Below, piece by piece: positions 1 to 11,357 of a stretch of DNA of 64,000 nt. The notes beneath the pieces are model-generated. The model saw nothing but the letters and a program-made list of their open reading frames with translations. It made no database searches and had not been told where the DNA came from. The stretch spans positions 248,001 to 312,000 of the forward strand of contig JAULSU010000003.1 in assembly GCA_030512335.1 (NCBI GenBank). Reading direction: 5' to 3'. The stretch is from Immersiella caudata (Eukaryota > Ascomycota > Sordariomycetes > Sordariales > Lasiosphaeriaceae). Positions within the stretch are counted from its first letter, which is position 1, and each line of letters begins with the position of its first letter. Both the position numbers and the translations under genes were made by a program.

Positions 1-1968
1 AGTGTCCCTGCGGAATCCTGGGAAGCTCGCGCCGCGGGGAAGAGAGCGAGGACGCTTGCGAAGATACCTCGAGCATGGCGACTCGACCCTGCTCAACTCA
101 ACTCGGCCAAACGACAACGGAACCTCACGGGCGCTTTCATCAACCGTTTTCTTCAGCCAAGAGAGATTGAAATCGTTTCCCAAGACTCTGTCGAGCTGAC
201 ACGAGCCATAAGCAATGCAGAGATTAGTGCGGTCGAAGTTACGACCGCCTTTTGCAAGACTGCCGCTGTTGCTCACCAGATCAACAACTGCCTCCACGAG
301 ATTTTCTTCGACCAGGCGCTTGAGCGAGCCAAAGAGCTGGACACCTACCTCACCGAGAATGGCAATACGGTTGGGCCGTTGCATGGCCTTCCCCCGTCAG
401 CCTCAAGGATCAGTTCCACGTCAAGGGTGTCGACACTGCCATGGGATACGTTGGATGGATCGGCTCTAATCTGGGAACTAAGGATCCCAGCCAGGCCCAT
501 CAAGTCGAGAGTCAAATCACGACCGAGCTCCTTTCTCTTGGCGCCGTCCTTTATTGCAAAACCAGCCTCCCACAGACTCTTTTGTTCGGCGAGACCAAGA
601 ACAACATCATCGGTCAGACCTTGAACCCTCACAATCAGAACTTGTCTTGCGGAGGATCTTCTGGCGGGGAGGGCGCGCTGCAGGCTCTCCGTGGCAGTAC
701 TCTTGGCGTCGGGACTGACATTGGTGGCTCCGGTACGTACTGTCCTGACCTCAATGTATGGTTGCTGACTACGATGCTGACCTGAAATTGCCACAGTTCG
801 TATTCCAGCTGCGTTCAATAGCATATTCTCGTTAAAGCCCACTCCCGAGCGGCTTTCGTATCGCGAAGTCGCCAACACCAACCCGGGTCAAAACACATAT
901 CGCTCAACCGCTGGCTTCCTCAGTACCTCGGTTGGTGGCCTGGAGCTTGCTCTACGCTCGACACTGTCTGCAAAGCCATGGATCAGAGACCCAGCTGTCG
1001 TTCCGATTCCCTTTTACGAAGACGAGATCTTCTTGGTTCGGGAGAGGGCTGATGCGGATGGTGGGGCAAGGGAGTTACATCTACCGCTGAAGCTGGGCGT
1101 ACTCTGGTATGCCTTTCATGTCGTGTGTGGGCGCCAAACGAAAACGCTAATCTCAAGATCCTCAGGACTGACAAAATGGTCGGGCCTCACCTCCCTGTCC
1201 TCAGGGGTCTTCGGACGGTGGTGAGTGCGCTTCGAGATGCCGGACACAAGGTATACAGGCTGAGATATACGCAAACGCAGTACGGGCTAACAAGATACTT
1301 CGAACAGGTGGTCGACTGGGAACCTCCCCTCCACGCGACGGCCGAGCGAATCCACGCGTCCTTCCTCGAAGCTGACGGCGCTCATGACGTCCACAGCCAC
1401 CTCGACCTCTCCGGCGAGCCCCTGATCTCCGATCTTCAAGAAGCGTTTCAGCTGCGACCGCCCCTCGATCTCCTCGAAACCCAGGATCTCACTCTTCGAG
1501 GCCTGGAGTACGAAGCGGCGTACTCTGACTACTGGAACTCAAGCCCGGACGACGGCCAGATTGTCGACGCAGTCATCATGCCCGTGGCGCCCCATGCTGC
1601 AGTGATCCCGGGGAAGTATTACCACACCGTTACATCTTATGCGCACCCTGGAGAGGATCCCCGCTGACATGGCCGATATCGCAGCATACACAGAGGTCAT
1701 CAACCTCTTGAACTATAGTGTTGTCGTCATTCCCGTCACCAAGGCCAACAAGGACACCGATGTGGTCGATCCCTCGTACCAGCCACTGAACGATCTTGAC
1801 AAAAAGAACTGGGAGGCATATGACCCAGAAGCTTACGACGGAGCGCCGGTTGGGCTGCAACTTGTTGCTAGGAAGTTTGAGGAGGAGAAGATACTCGGTA
1901 TTGCGCAGATTGTCACTGCAACCCTGAAGGCGCAGGGGATGACTAACTGCAACACTTCGGTGGGCTAA
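1..1968 (+). CDS. Acetamidase/general amidase, 5' end cut by the window edge, one frameshift
   Basis: Amidase-signature enzyme that would hydrolyse an amide to acid plus ammonia. Frame 1 is open from base 1 and lacks only a few N-terminal residues. The amidase core GGSSGGE lies near 650-672, followed by GTDIGGS, the Ser-cisSer-Lys type nucleophile region. Introns fit at 733-796, 1107-1165 and 1251-1307, each restoring the frame. A fourth near 1629-1695 is needed but its junction is uncertain. At about 391-396 a run of five C shifts the frame inside an otherwise well conserved stretch (GLP to VSLKDQF in the other frame). The gene is therefore either freshly broken or carries a homopolymer sequencing error. 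The stop codon is at 1966-1968. Family assignment is confident; functionality is not. Confidence 0.8.
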
Positions 1969-2199
1969 TATGCACTCGACTCGACCAGACGTCCAATATA
2001 ACCCCATGCCAGCTTTAGCTTTGGTCCAAGCGTCGCGGAGAAGCGCCGTGTTTGCAGCAGGGCGGAATTCCGCCTTCCACTACGAGGACTCTCGAACTAG
2101 TCAGTGTGTAAAGCGGAAAATCTCCGCGTGCCTTTCGACTAATCATGAAACTTAGCACCCTATTTATAGTTAGTTAGGGTGCGGCCTCTGCGCTAGTGC

Positions 2200-4905
2200 C
2201 ACGTTTATCTCCGCGATAGCTTGGGACATACCATGCGGTGGCTTGTAGGAGCCCTTCGCGCTACCGAGCTTCCTCCGCCAACTGCAGAGCGGTGCCGAGG
2301 TATCGAGACCCGTGCAGATGGCCGGAGACCGTGCAGCCAACGAGATGAAGATCAAGGGGGTACGGATTGATGAGCATTGGCTTACACGAGACAGCAAAAC
2401 GAAGGACATCCGGGATAGAACATTGGTGAGGTCTACTACGGAACGGAGCGGCCGTGGGCGCGGTCGCGGCGGGCCTTCGCCCTAACCTCGTGCTCATCAA
2501 CGTCATCTCAATGGAGACTTTCGCACAGACTGGATGTGTATCGGCGACCAGGGCCAAGTCACCACTTGGGTCAACAGACGTGGTTGGGGACTAGGAATCG
2601 TGCCCAGCTGGGTGAGCACCGGCCAAACTCACGGCGGAGTGGGCGTGAAGGGTGCGGCCCACTAGATTAAGTTTGGGTGTGTCTACAGCAGCGGCCGGTG
2701 AGACTACACCTGATGCAAACCGTCGACAAACGGCCAGTAGGTGACCATCCAGGCATGGGAGAACCGAGGCTCCGGCGAAACGAGAGTCAGAGGTACGTTT
2801 GACTCAAGGCTGGCTTGCGTGCAGACTCTTAACTGAAAGCGCAGGTGACGGTGCGTTTTACGGTGACATGGTACGTTTCGCCCCCCTCTTGTGTTCTTCT
2901 AGTGTCTAACTTGGAACAGACAGGTGACGGCAGCGAAGACTACACTTTGGTGTGGAGCGACGGACACGCTGCCGAGTTGTACATCAGCAACCACAACGTG
3001 CCTTACTTAGGGATCGGCTCCAAGAACCTCTTCAGCCTTAAGCAGATCCCGTCGGTCCATTTACATTGCCGATTGGAATGGCGACGGCCGTTGCGACATT
3101 TTAAGCCAGCGCAAATCCGACGGGGCGCTCGAGTTTGTGGCGTAACGACTACAACCCCCTGACAAGGTCCTACACCTTCACCCCGATGTGCTTGGTTACA
3201 GGCGGTCTCTGCTTGAAGGAGTCGGGAATAAATGTCTTGGATCATGGCATGCAACTGGCCGACATCGAGTGAATGTCCCTCCGTTTCATCCACCAACTGT
3301 TCAGTGTGTTGGCTCGTTGCAGCGGCGACGGCCGAGCGGACGCGCTGTGCTTGGAGAAGAACGGGCGCATCACTGGCTGGCTCAATAAGGCGTCCGGGTT
3401 GGGGAACGTCGGGCAGGTCAAGTTTACCGAAGGCTGGGATCGGGCCAACCTGCGATTCGCCGACTCGACAACGGGGGCAAGGCCGGCCTGGTGTGGATCA
3501 ACAAGCACGATGGCCCAGTCATGGTGCTCAAGAACAAGGGCCGCGTGGCTACCGGGGGGGGGGGGGGGGGTGGTTCAAGCTTACCTGGGAAAAGAGGAGT
3601 ATTGTACTCGATCATCGGCGAGCGCGGCGGCAACATGCGTCTTGTGAACCTCGGCGGGATTGGTCGGGCCAACTTGATGCAACTACTGATCATCAGCAAC
3701 CAGGTAAGCCCTCGGTAGTTTGAAGGCTGAGTTGAAAAAGGATCAGGAACTAACGTAGAACAACAGGCATTTGTGTGGTGGAACCGCTGTGGGGGTTTAA
3801 AAGGAGGCGGCGACGACGGCGCTATCGTCGACCTCGGGCTGCCGGGATATTCTAGCGGCGCCGTTCCTGAGCAGCCTTGCAACCGTGGCACTGGCCCCGC
3901 CCCTTATACGGAGCTTTGCCAGGTCACATGCCAGTACAACTACTGCCCGCAGCCATGCCAGTGCACGCAACGTGGCACCATTCCCCCGCGTCTGTCGCCC
4001 ACGGCCGACGTCCCTGGCGGGGGCAAGCCCGGCCTCGGAGGCATCTTCCACGAGTTGTGCACCGCTGTGTGCACCATCAACTACTGTCCCGAGGAAACCT
4101 GCCGTCGCATGTTGTGCCAGCCGGGCGCCAGGAATGGAAACCCGATGCGGCAAGCGGGGGACCGGAGTGCCCACCAGTACGTGAGCCGTTTCGTCGACAT
4201 CTTGACGCAAGCGACGCTGGTACAAAGCCTCGGCCTTGCCGACATCATGGCCGACTTCCCGGCGAACGTTCCGGCAAAGGTGGAGCGGTCGGACTTGCTT
4301 GGGTCCTTTGGCGCAGCGGCTGGCGCGTTCCCCGGATTGGGCGCAGCGGCCGCGGGCGTCTTTGGCGTGACTGGAGGCATTTGGATGCCTCGGCCTACGA
4401 TACCATCAAAGAGAACCTTGAAAAGTGGATGGTCGAGAGCCTTGTCAACATCCAGCTCAATGCTGGCAACCACTAGATCCTCGTCGACGCCTGCCCGCAG
4501 AACCAGTGCGGCGGCCTCGAGCGGCCGTCGGCCATCTGGCGCAACGGCCACTACTACAGCCTCAAGGCCCTCGGAGACCGCACTGAGATGCTGATGAAGA
4601 CCACGACCACAGCCGCAACTCCTTCAGCAAACCCTTCAGCATGGGCAACTTCGATGGCACCGCCGCGCTTGGCGGCTACGGCGTCGTCTTGGAGGAGCAG
4701 TACTTCAGCAGCGAGCGATGCCAGCGCCGCAACAACGCCTACGATGCCAAGGTCCCCGTCAATCACAACCTGATCAGCTACGAGCACAAATTGGAGGACT
4801 GCTTTTACAACCTGTCCGTCTTCTACGTCGAGCCCCAGACCGAAACCGAAAGCCTTGGGCGGTATCACAGTACCCCGTGCCATATGCTCAGGAGGAACGC
4901 CCTGA
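2200..4905 (+). pseudogene. Decayed SGNH-hydrolase/FG-GAP (VCBS) repeat secreted protein
   Basis: Remnant of the fungal family that joins an SGNH esterase domain to FG-GAP repeats. Fragments in changing frames read in family order. A SGNH piece PNLVLIN lies near 2478-2500. FG-GAP modules follow (GDFRTDWMCIGDQG, GDGSEDY, DWNGDGRCDIL, GDGRADALCLEKNG, WDRANLRFAD). Then come a Gly/Asp linker, two Cys motifs (CQYNYCPQPC, CTINYCPEETC), a Gly/Ala hydrophobic stretch near 4300-4380 and a conserved tail. Two introns still have good GT-AG ends (about 2791-2844 and 2871-2921). Damage includes internal stops near 2663, 2701, 3136, 3271 and a TAG at 4474, frameshifts near 2510, 3055, 3475 and 4376, and a 17-G run at 3554-3570. 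The family is recognised from domain order; the exact 5' end is uncertain. Confidence 0.75.
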
Positions 4906-5577
4906 CGGACGGAGGACATTCCAATTCGGCTCGACCGTCTTTCCCATCCTCTTTGCGTCGTCATCATACTCCTCTCCTCACACTCTTCTACCCTCGCACT
5001 ATCCAACAACCACTCTCCCTCGCACCATCCCCTCACACCGTACTCCTCCCTCGCAATCACTCCTACTGCAAGTGCACCTCCATCATCACCGTTCAACGCC
5101 ACCATGCCAGGCCTATCCATCGTCCCTTTCCCCTCCACTCTTGTTTTTCTCGACATTATCCCAATCATCCTCCTCTTACCACAACTCCTGATGCAAGCGC
5201 AGTCCCGCATCCCTTTGGGCAGCATCCAACCCAACCCAACACCATCCATCCCCAATAAATCCCCCCTGACCTCCTGGTTATGGCACAGATCAAAAACTCC
5301 AATCCTAATAGAGGCCACCCCATAGGGCACTTTCTTGATGGACGGAGGACATTTTAACACATCTCGGCCCGCTTTCCGACAAGACCTTCTCTGCGTCGCC
5401 CTCACCTCCCCCCCTTCAACCTTTGTCTTGAGTCCCTTCTTTCCCGTCACTTTGACAGCGCTGTTGAACTTCTTTCCTTCCTGTCATCTCTGCGATTCCC
5501 AACACCCTCCATCCCTCTCCATCGCTAGTGCGAGCAGCAAAAGGGAGAGTGTTTCGGACTGCGAGGCAAAAAGGGAT
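4906..5577. other. Pyrimidine-rich spacer flanked by a duplicated motif
   Basis: No gene is supported. The + strand is strongly C/T-rich between about 4930 and 5330. Two related segments of roughly 60 bases, at 4899-4970 and 5335-5410, both begin with GGACGGAGGACATT and continue with matching TCGGC, CTTTCC and TGCGTCG blocks. The first copy overlaps the 3' end of the SGNH/FG-GAP remnant. Confidence 0.5.
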
Positions 5578-5673
5578 GCCCAATAACAGGATTGAACTGT
5601 TGACCTTCGCATGACTTGATATCTCTAGGTGGAGATATTAGTACGACGCTCTAACCAGCTGAGATAATCAGGC
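5578..5673 (-). tRNA. tRNA-Ile (anticodon AAU) with a 23-nt intron
   Basis: Read on the minus strand, a full cloverleaf forms. The acceptor stem GCCTGAT pairs with ATTGGGC (two G-U pairs). The D-arm has a GCTGGTTA loop and one 10:25 mismatch. The anticodon stem TCGTA pairs with TGCGA around a CTAATA loop, giving AAU. The T-arm is AACAG/TTCAATC/CTGTT. A 23-nt insertion sits one base 3' of the anticodon, the canonical position for nuclear tRNA introns. The mature length is 73 nt before CCA addition. It lies 185 bp beyond the 3' end of the minus-strand regulator gene. The D-stem mismatch and GU-rich acceptor make a mildly diverged or ageing copy possible. Confidence 0.88.
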
Positions 5674-5858
5674 TTCTTTGATGGTTGAAGTGGATTCTAG
5701 CGCGTCCTTCAAGTGGAGGTGTCGGTGAGAGTATGAGTCGCCGTGAAACGCCACCAGAGTTGGCTGCAAAGGGGGAGGGGTGCCGCCGGGAAGCCCCGGA
5801 GATGCGGATGGGTAGTCCCTGATCGAAGCCTTCGTCATGCTGGTTTGGGGGAAGCGCC

Positions 5859-7653
5859 TCACTCTTGTCGTTCTGGATTGCCGCGCTCAGAGTGCTCGCC
5901 TTCTTCGCCCTCCTCGTCTTCCTGTTTGCCCTCTCGATCAATCCAGCGATGCACAAGCCAGAAAGCTCTCAGGTATGCAATCGACAGTCCAAACTCCTCC
6001 TGTCCGACAGCCTGCGCAGCGGCACCCAACTTCCTTCTAAGCCATCTCCTTCTCCCGTCTTCTTCATTGCCGAGGTCGAAGTCGCCTATCGTCTCGCTTG
6101 TGGGCTGCGCAACGGCGACGAGCATGATCCAAAGGAAGACGCCTGGCATCCTTTTCCAACGGGCTGATGCCACTACTTTGATGGCTCGATCCAGCTTCAC
6201 GTCGACGTTGCGGTTCATCTTGATAGTCGTCAGGGGTTGCAGTTTGATGACAGCTTCTGTGTGAATGACGGCGGCGAGGCGGATGATGCGTGCTATGCGA
6301 TCATCATCTGAAAGCTCCGAGGATAGTTCCTCCAAGTCTTTCTCTTCCGTTGCTTTCAGTCTTTCGCGAATAAAAGCTGCAGTGCTCTGGATCTGTGCTC
6401 GAGACGCCGTCGTGGTAGGCTGCGCGGCCGCTTCAGCTATTGCAACCGTCAAAGCCCGAATATCGTCGAGCAGTTTAGCTGTGTCAGGTGGGAGGACCAG
6501 TAACTCCTCCAGATCTGTGAACGTTTTCGTATGTGCCCTGACCGGAGAGGCAAGGTATGCACTGTACTCTGCCGGAACGGGCAGCAAAAATGCCCCCGAC
6601 TTCTTCCCTTCAAGAACGCACAAATCTCTTTCGAAGCAGCACGCTATTGCGTAGTCGGCCCTGCAAAACCATTATTAGCCCCTGAAACATCACAACGGAG
6701 TAGAGAAAGAACCCACAAGATCAAGACAGACTGAAAGAGGGGATCGTTGAGAGCCCACAACCCGCCACGCGACGCCACCAGATCCCTCAGCCCCCTCAGA
6801 TGCGCCCACATGCTGCCATCATCTCCCCAAAACCACTTTCTCTGTCAGCTTTTCCCATCCGCGCCCTGCCGGCGGAGAAACATACCTCAACAACAACCAG
6901 ATGAATCACACACCTCCAAATGTCCGACCTGTCATGCGTCCCCGCCACAGCCTCATTCATCATCTTCAACACCTTTGACTTCAGCAGCAACGGCTCCGTA
7001 GAATTCCTAGGGCGATGTCTCATCTCGCGGATTTGCGCAAGAGACGCCATGAGGAGGGCAATTTTCGGAAACAGCGGTGATTGCAGCATCCAAGGGAGCA
7101 TGAGCGTTCGGAAGACGACAGGGGGGTCGCGGCCATCGATGGAGACGAGGTTGGGGGAGACGTAGCCGATGACTGCTCCTCGTTAGAACCGAGGGATCAG
7201 GAGAATAGTGGAGGGGGAAGCAGCGTACAGAAATCCATAAGTTCGTTGTTTCGAGAGGTCGCTTCGATCCGAGTTGTTTGCAAGCAGTTGATCGATGACA
7301 GAACACCGCCGATTGACTTTGGGGTGGGAACGGCTTGAGAGGGAAGTACTGGCACTTTGGGCGCCTTGGCTGAGAAGACGTGGACACGTCGCTGGCTGGG
7401 ATGTTGTGCGCCCTTTGGCGCAGGTTGAGGTGGAAAGATGCATGGCACAGGTGGCCAACGCTTGACGCAGTTGTTGCAGGGCGTCCCCGGAGCGGATGGG
7501 ATGCACTGCAAGAATCCACGTTAGCAAACGACTAGATGCCGGGCGATGGCACAAGCAAGAGTGTGAAACCTTTTGTTTGCGCCGCCGACATTCGGCGCAA
7601 GACTTTTGCGCACGCGACGGCCTCACCGAGGAAGGTGAAGCAGCGGGCTGCAT
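5859..7653 (-). CDS. Zn2Cys6 transcription factor (Fungal_trans_2 type)
   Basis: Predicted nuclear DNA-binding regulator of 522 residues, complement(join(5859..6660, 6717..6835, 6886..7172, 7229..7505, 7570..7653)). All junctions are GT-AG and keep one frame; the 7173-7228 intron contains a TTCTAAC branch site. The binuclear zinc cluster spans the first intron: CAEC-RRRKQK-C then PCNNC and a final Cys near residues 19-50. The middle region holds SPLFPKIALLMAS, and LRGLRDLVASRGGLWAL follows, a hallmark of the Fungal_trans_2 effector domain. The C-terminus is acidic (DEEGEEGE). The ATG at 7653 was chosen because it directly precedes the zinc cluster; an in-frame alternative is at 7710. No target can be inferred from the neighbours. 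Confidence 0.85.
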
Positions 7654-8417
7654 GATGAGCGAAGAGGCGCAGAGGCGCAGGATGAGGTCGATTGAGAGGG
7701 TGAGGACCAACCCGGCTGATTTTGATGTTGGATTTCCGCCCCCACGTGGTTAGTAGAATGCAACCCACAGAGCTGAGGTCGGGGTTCTAGAAACTTGGGA
7801 AGGAGCTGAGGGGTTGGCTGGGTCAGTGCGCTATTGACCCCCTCTTCCGAATTGCTCTTCATGATTGGCTGGCTCATGCTTGGCTGGTTCATACTTGGCT
7901 GGTTCATCCTTGGCTGCTGATTTGTCGTTTCCATTTCATCCCACGGAGAATTCTCAAGTTCAGGGCTTTGCATGTTTCTGGAAATTGATGCCGGGCGCTT
8001 TGTTCTTTCGCTTGCCTTTCAAGTTTTGCTTGCCTTTCGAGTTTGGGCGTTGATGACAAGAATATTATTGTTGTTTCCCAGTTTTCACCGACAACCAAAC
8101 TTTTGTTCCTGTTTCTACACCCTTTGTTGCCGAACACGATGGAAGTTCAACGAATTGTTTGCACTTGTTTAAACACAACAGCGGAGGCAGATGGAACTTG
8201 AAGAATCATCCTTCACGCTGATTTATCTCTTCGTCTTGGGAAAGGCCGTTTCATCTTATAAAGGTATCAAAACCTTTTTCTCAGACTGGAAACACAGTGC
8301 CAGCCCACAGTGCATTGCCACGATTCATTCTTTCATCCCTCCGGTACTTTGATCAACACTTCCTGATCAGAACCGCACACCTGGGAGCTTGACATCAACA
8401 TCCTCCCATCAACAACT
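7654..8417. other. 5' flank of the Zn2Cys6 gene
   Basis: No convincing gene. It contains the 15-bp tandem repeat at 7864-7919 and an overlapping minus-strand ORF (7623-7973) that translates the repeat as MNQPS units; that ORF is in another frame from the regulator and no clean splice joins them. A TATAAAG-like element near 8257 may serve the downstream plus-strand remnant. Confidence 0.4.
7864..7919. repeat. 15-bp tandem repeat, about 3.7 units
   Basis: Consecutive units TTGGCTGGTTCATAC at 7864, 7879, 7894 and a partial one at 7909, differing by one to two bases. The unit length is a multiple of three. Confidence 0.85.
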
Positions 8418-9170
8418 ATGCCTTGGCAATCCGGTGAGGAGCGCGCCGCTGTGCGCAAAGCGATGTACCATCGCATCATCAACCTTCTGCAGGAGGAGCG
8501 GGTCACCCGCCGCGTTTTTTGTTGCCATTAAGTGCGCGCCCTGCTGCAGTACGATCCGACCGAATCCGCTGGCAAAACCAAGGCCGATCTCTGTCGCGAT
8601 GGGCGCGTATCTTGCACGTACTACGGTGAGTCTCCACAAAATTTAAACCATTCCCATGTCAACACGCTGGCGTGTCGACTTCAGGTGTAGCAACCCCTCC
8701 CGCAAACACCTGGCATCGATCAGGCGGAGGCTGTATTGTCTGGAGTGTTTGGTGGGTCATAAAGTCTGTACGTAGGTGCGATTCCAATCATCTCGGCAAC
8801 AGTTCTTAGACATGGATGGCTAACCTGACTGTCTGCTGCCAGGTTGACCCATCCGTGAAGTTCATCGCTCTGGAGCTGCAAATTCGGTATATGGCAGCAT
8901 TTGGCAAGAGCAAGGAATCCGACGTGACTGTGCCAGCATGCTGTCGAGGCTCTTCCTCTGTCATCTGCGGCGTACTGACTTTGAGGAAACGCAGGAATAT
9001 AAATGGTACAAGGAGATGAAGTAACTCTGCTACATCGATGGCAAGATTCCGGAGGGCTTGGTCCGTCCGACGAAGAGGAGTGGTGTCAATTCCTCGACCG
9101 CTCAGGACGTTTCCCCGAACGGCGAAAACACATACACCAACGCCCATTTCAGTCTTTGGGGATGTAGTAA
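8418..9170 (+). pseudogene. Decayed small ORF, unknown family
   Basis: An ATG at 8418 opens a helical-looking peptide (EERAAVRKAMYHRIINLLQEER) that stops at TAA 8529-8531. The next frame continues sensibly (VRALLQYDPTESAGKTKADL). Candidate GT-AG introns at about 8623-8685 and 8769-8843 connect to VDPSVKFIALELQIRYM. A further frame change and a TAA near 9021 precede LCYIDGKIPEGLVRP. The alternating frames with coding-like composition suggest a broken gene rather than noise. I do not recognise the family. Confidence 0.3.
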
Positions 9171-9453
9171 GAGCTAAGTAGCAAGGGTTGGGGTTGGGGG
9201 TAAATATCTTGGCTGGGGGGGGAGGGGATCGTCAGGTGCATGCTTCCTCTTTGGGGGACTGGTTGGCGCTGAAACAATTCGCCATCCTGGACAGGAAACG
9301 GAGCCATCGGTGAATGCTATAACGCCTTTCTTCAGTGGGAATCAGTATTGCTAAAGTTTAAAATAAATACAGCTTGGAAGTACCCGACTAACCCAACGCC
9401 CCGAAAATGCGGACCCTAAAACACACAAGTATACAATCTAAACCACCCCCTCC
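9171..9453. other. Short intergenic spacer
   Basis: G-rich at 9185-9250, then AT-rich before the 3' end of the minus-strand gene. Nothing recognisable. Confidence 0.4.
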
Positions 9454-10929
9454 CTATTTCCACTCCTTCACAACCTCATACTCCTTCATCTTCACCCCCT
9501 CACTCTCCAACACCTGCCTACTCGCAATCTTCCCCTGTACCCTCAACTCCTTCACCTTCAAGTCAAAGCAAAGCTGCCCGCCCAAAATCCCAAACTCGCC
9601 CGGCGCCTGCTTCTTCTTCTTCGCCCCGCAAATGGGATACACCTTGCGCGTGCACATATCACAAAACAACCCTTCCGGAACAACCGCCATGTCCGGACCC
9701 CACGATGACCCGCTCTCACACACATCCTTTGCGCTATGCCCCTCAAACTCGGAAATAACCAGCCTCCGCTCCTGACACCACTTCCCCGGCTCCTGCAACC
9801 GATTCTCCACTCTCCGATCCAAAATCGTCCCTGTCGTCATATCCCTCGGCAACCTCGCCCCCTCCGTGATAATCGCCGTAGGCCCACTCTCCGTAGCCGT
9901 CCCCGTAGCCTTCGCCGCCCTTCCCGCCAGCGGTCCCAAGATCAGATTACTCTTCAACTCCGCCGTCTTGACAAACTCCTCCACCTTGGGATCAACCGGC
10001 GCCCCGCCAAAATCCCTCAACCGCTTGAACCTCTCGCCAGGATTCTTGCAATCCGTAACATGCCCCTGCTTGATCGAAGTGAAGCTGAAATCATAGCCGT
10101 TATCCGGATCCTTCATGTTCACCTCGCTGAGGCCGGTGGGGTAGTACGGGATGCAATCCCCGGCCTTTTTGTAAAAGTTTTGGCGTCCGGGGGCTTCACA
10201 AAGCGTATCGGGCCGTTCGGACCACTGCTTGGCCGTGGCCTCGGCCAGGCCCGGGGCGCCGGGGAAGAAGAAGTCGAGGAGGCGGGCGCTCATGGCCACG
10301 GGGAATTCGCCGCCGAGCTTTCCGGAGCCGTCCATCCAGAAGCAGGGGGGTTGGAAGCGAGATTGGACGCCGCCCATTTGCGCCGAAGAAGGGTACCAGG
10401 GGATGTCGCAGGCGCGGGCGGTGGCGGCGTTCCAGGAGCGAAAGTCGGAGTTGGAGGTGGAGGAGGAGGTGGTGGTGATCCAGGAGACGCAGATGGGATC
10501 GACGGGGCCGGCGACGGCGCCCTTGTGGATGAGTTGGATGTACTCGGGGACCTGCGAGACGCTGGTGCCGGATTTGCCCGTGATTTTCAGAGAGATTGCG
10601 CCGCCCGAGGTGACGATGGTGTGTTCGTGGGCGCGGCCGATCAGCCGGCCGTTGCCGTCGAAGAGGGCGACCTCGGGGGCGCTGCCCCCGAGGGTTTCGC
10701 CGTTGGGTTGGTTTCCGAACTTGAAGGGAAGGGGAGCTGAGCTGTTTGTGTCGCCGACCCCGATGTTGACGGTGATGGTGTTTGCGGGTTCTTTGTTGAA
10801 AAAGCTCAAGATGCCGGGGATGGCGAGCAGGCCGCTGCCAAGGAAGCCGACGATGTTGATGGCGCCGCCGATGCCTATTCCCGCGGTTGGCGCGATGGCT
10901 GGTGCGATGGCTGGTATTACTGCTGCCAT
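9454..10929 (-). CDS. Conserved uncharacterised fungal protein with hydrophobic N-terminus
   Basis: Single-exon ORF of 491 residues. The frame is open upstream to 11109, but the ATG at 10929 (MAAVIPAIAPA) starts the conserved part; the upstream residues are low-complexity and phenylalanine/serine-rich, as expected of an untranslated leader. Residues 15-45 are Gly/Ala/Leu-rich and hydrophobic, consistent with one membrane segment or an uncleaved signal. The body holds motifs I recall from uncharacterised fungal proteins: FGNQPNGETLGGSAPEVALFD, ICVSWITTTSS, DFRSWNAATARACDIPWYP, PPCFWMDGSG and a Cys-rich C-terminal third. About ten cysteines suggest disulphides and extracellular exposure. Function unknown. 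Confidence 0.72.
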   Translation of the reverse strand: MAAVIPAIAPAIAPTAGIGIGGAINIVGFLGSGLLAIPGILSFFNKEPANTITVNIGVGDTNSSAPLPFKFGNQPNGETLGGSAPEVALFDGNGRLIGRAHEHTIVTSGGAISLKITGKSGTSVSQVPEYIQLIHKGAVAGPVDPICVSWITTTSSSTSNSDFRSWNAATARACDIPWYPSSAQMGGVQSRFQPPCFWMDGSGKLGGEFPVAMSARLLDFFFPGAPGLAEATAKQWSERPDTLCEAPGRQNFYKKAGDCIPYYPTGLSEVNMKDPDNGYDFSFTSIKQGHVTDCKNPGERFKRLRDFGGAPVDPKVEEFVKTAELKSNLILGPLAGRAAKATGTATESGPTAIITEGARLPRDMTTGTILDRRVENRLQEPGKWCQERRLVISEFEGHSAKDVCESGSSWGPDMAVVPEGLFCDMCTRKVYPICGAKKKKQAPGEFGILGGQLCFDLKVKELRVQGKIASRQVLESEGVKMKEYEVVKEWK

Positions 10930-11316
10930 TTTGTGTGATGTGGGGCCCGAGAGTAGAAAGGAAGAGAAAAAAAACAAAAACGAAAGGAAAAAGGTGTGGA
11001 AAGGCGGAACGGTGGAATATACGGATTTGGAAGAAGACAGGAGACAGAAGTAGAGTTGAGTGAAATATATCAGTTTGAGGGCCAGTGTTGAAATCTTGTG
11101 ATGATTCAACTCATTTTCAGGGAGACAAAGGGGACGACGTCTTTATATCTGGGGCTACCGTTAGATATCTTGGCCTCTCCGTATGTTTGCCATGTTGGAG
11201 TCTAAACTTGAACTCTGCCCTCCAGAAGGTCAAGTCGGCGATGTTGTTGAGCCCCTGAGACCCTGTTGACGGATGGATTGTGCTCCAACGCCGCAGAGTG
11301 GCTGTGTAAGCGACCT

Positions 11317-11317
<1 letters not shown>

Positions 11318-11356
<39 letters not shown>
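11318..11356. repeat. (GT)n microsatellite, about 19 units
   Basis: Uninterrupted GT dinucleotide run of 39 bases in the intergenic region. Confidence 0.97.

Positions 11357-11357
<1 letters not shown>

Noticed and set aside
4554..5450. 298-codon minus-strand ORF
   Set aside because: Composition follows the pyrimidine-rich strand bias; antisense to FG-GAP tail remnants; no domain.
9736..10740. 334-codon plus-strand ORF rich in Arg/Pro then Gly/Ala
   Set aside because: Antisense shadow of the GC-rich conserved gene at 9454-10929; no family features.
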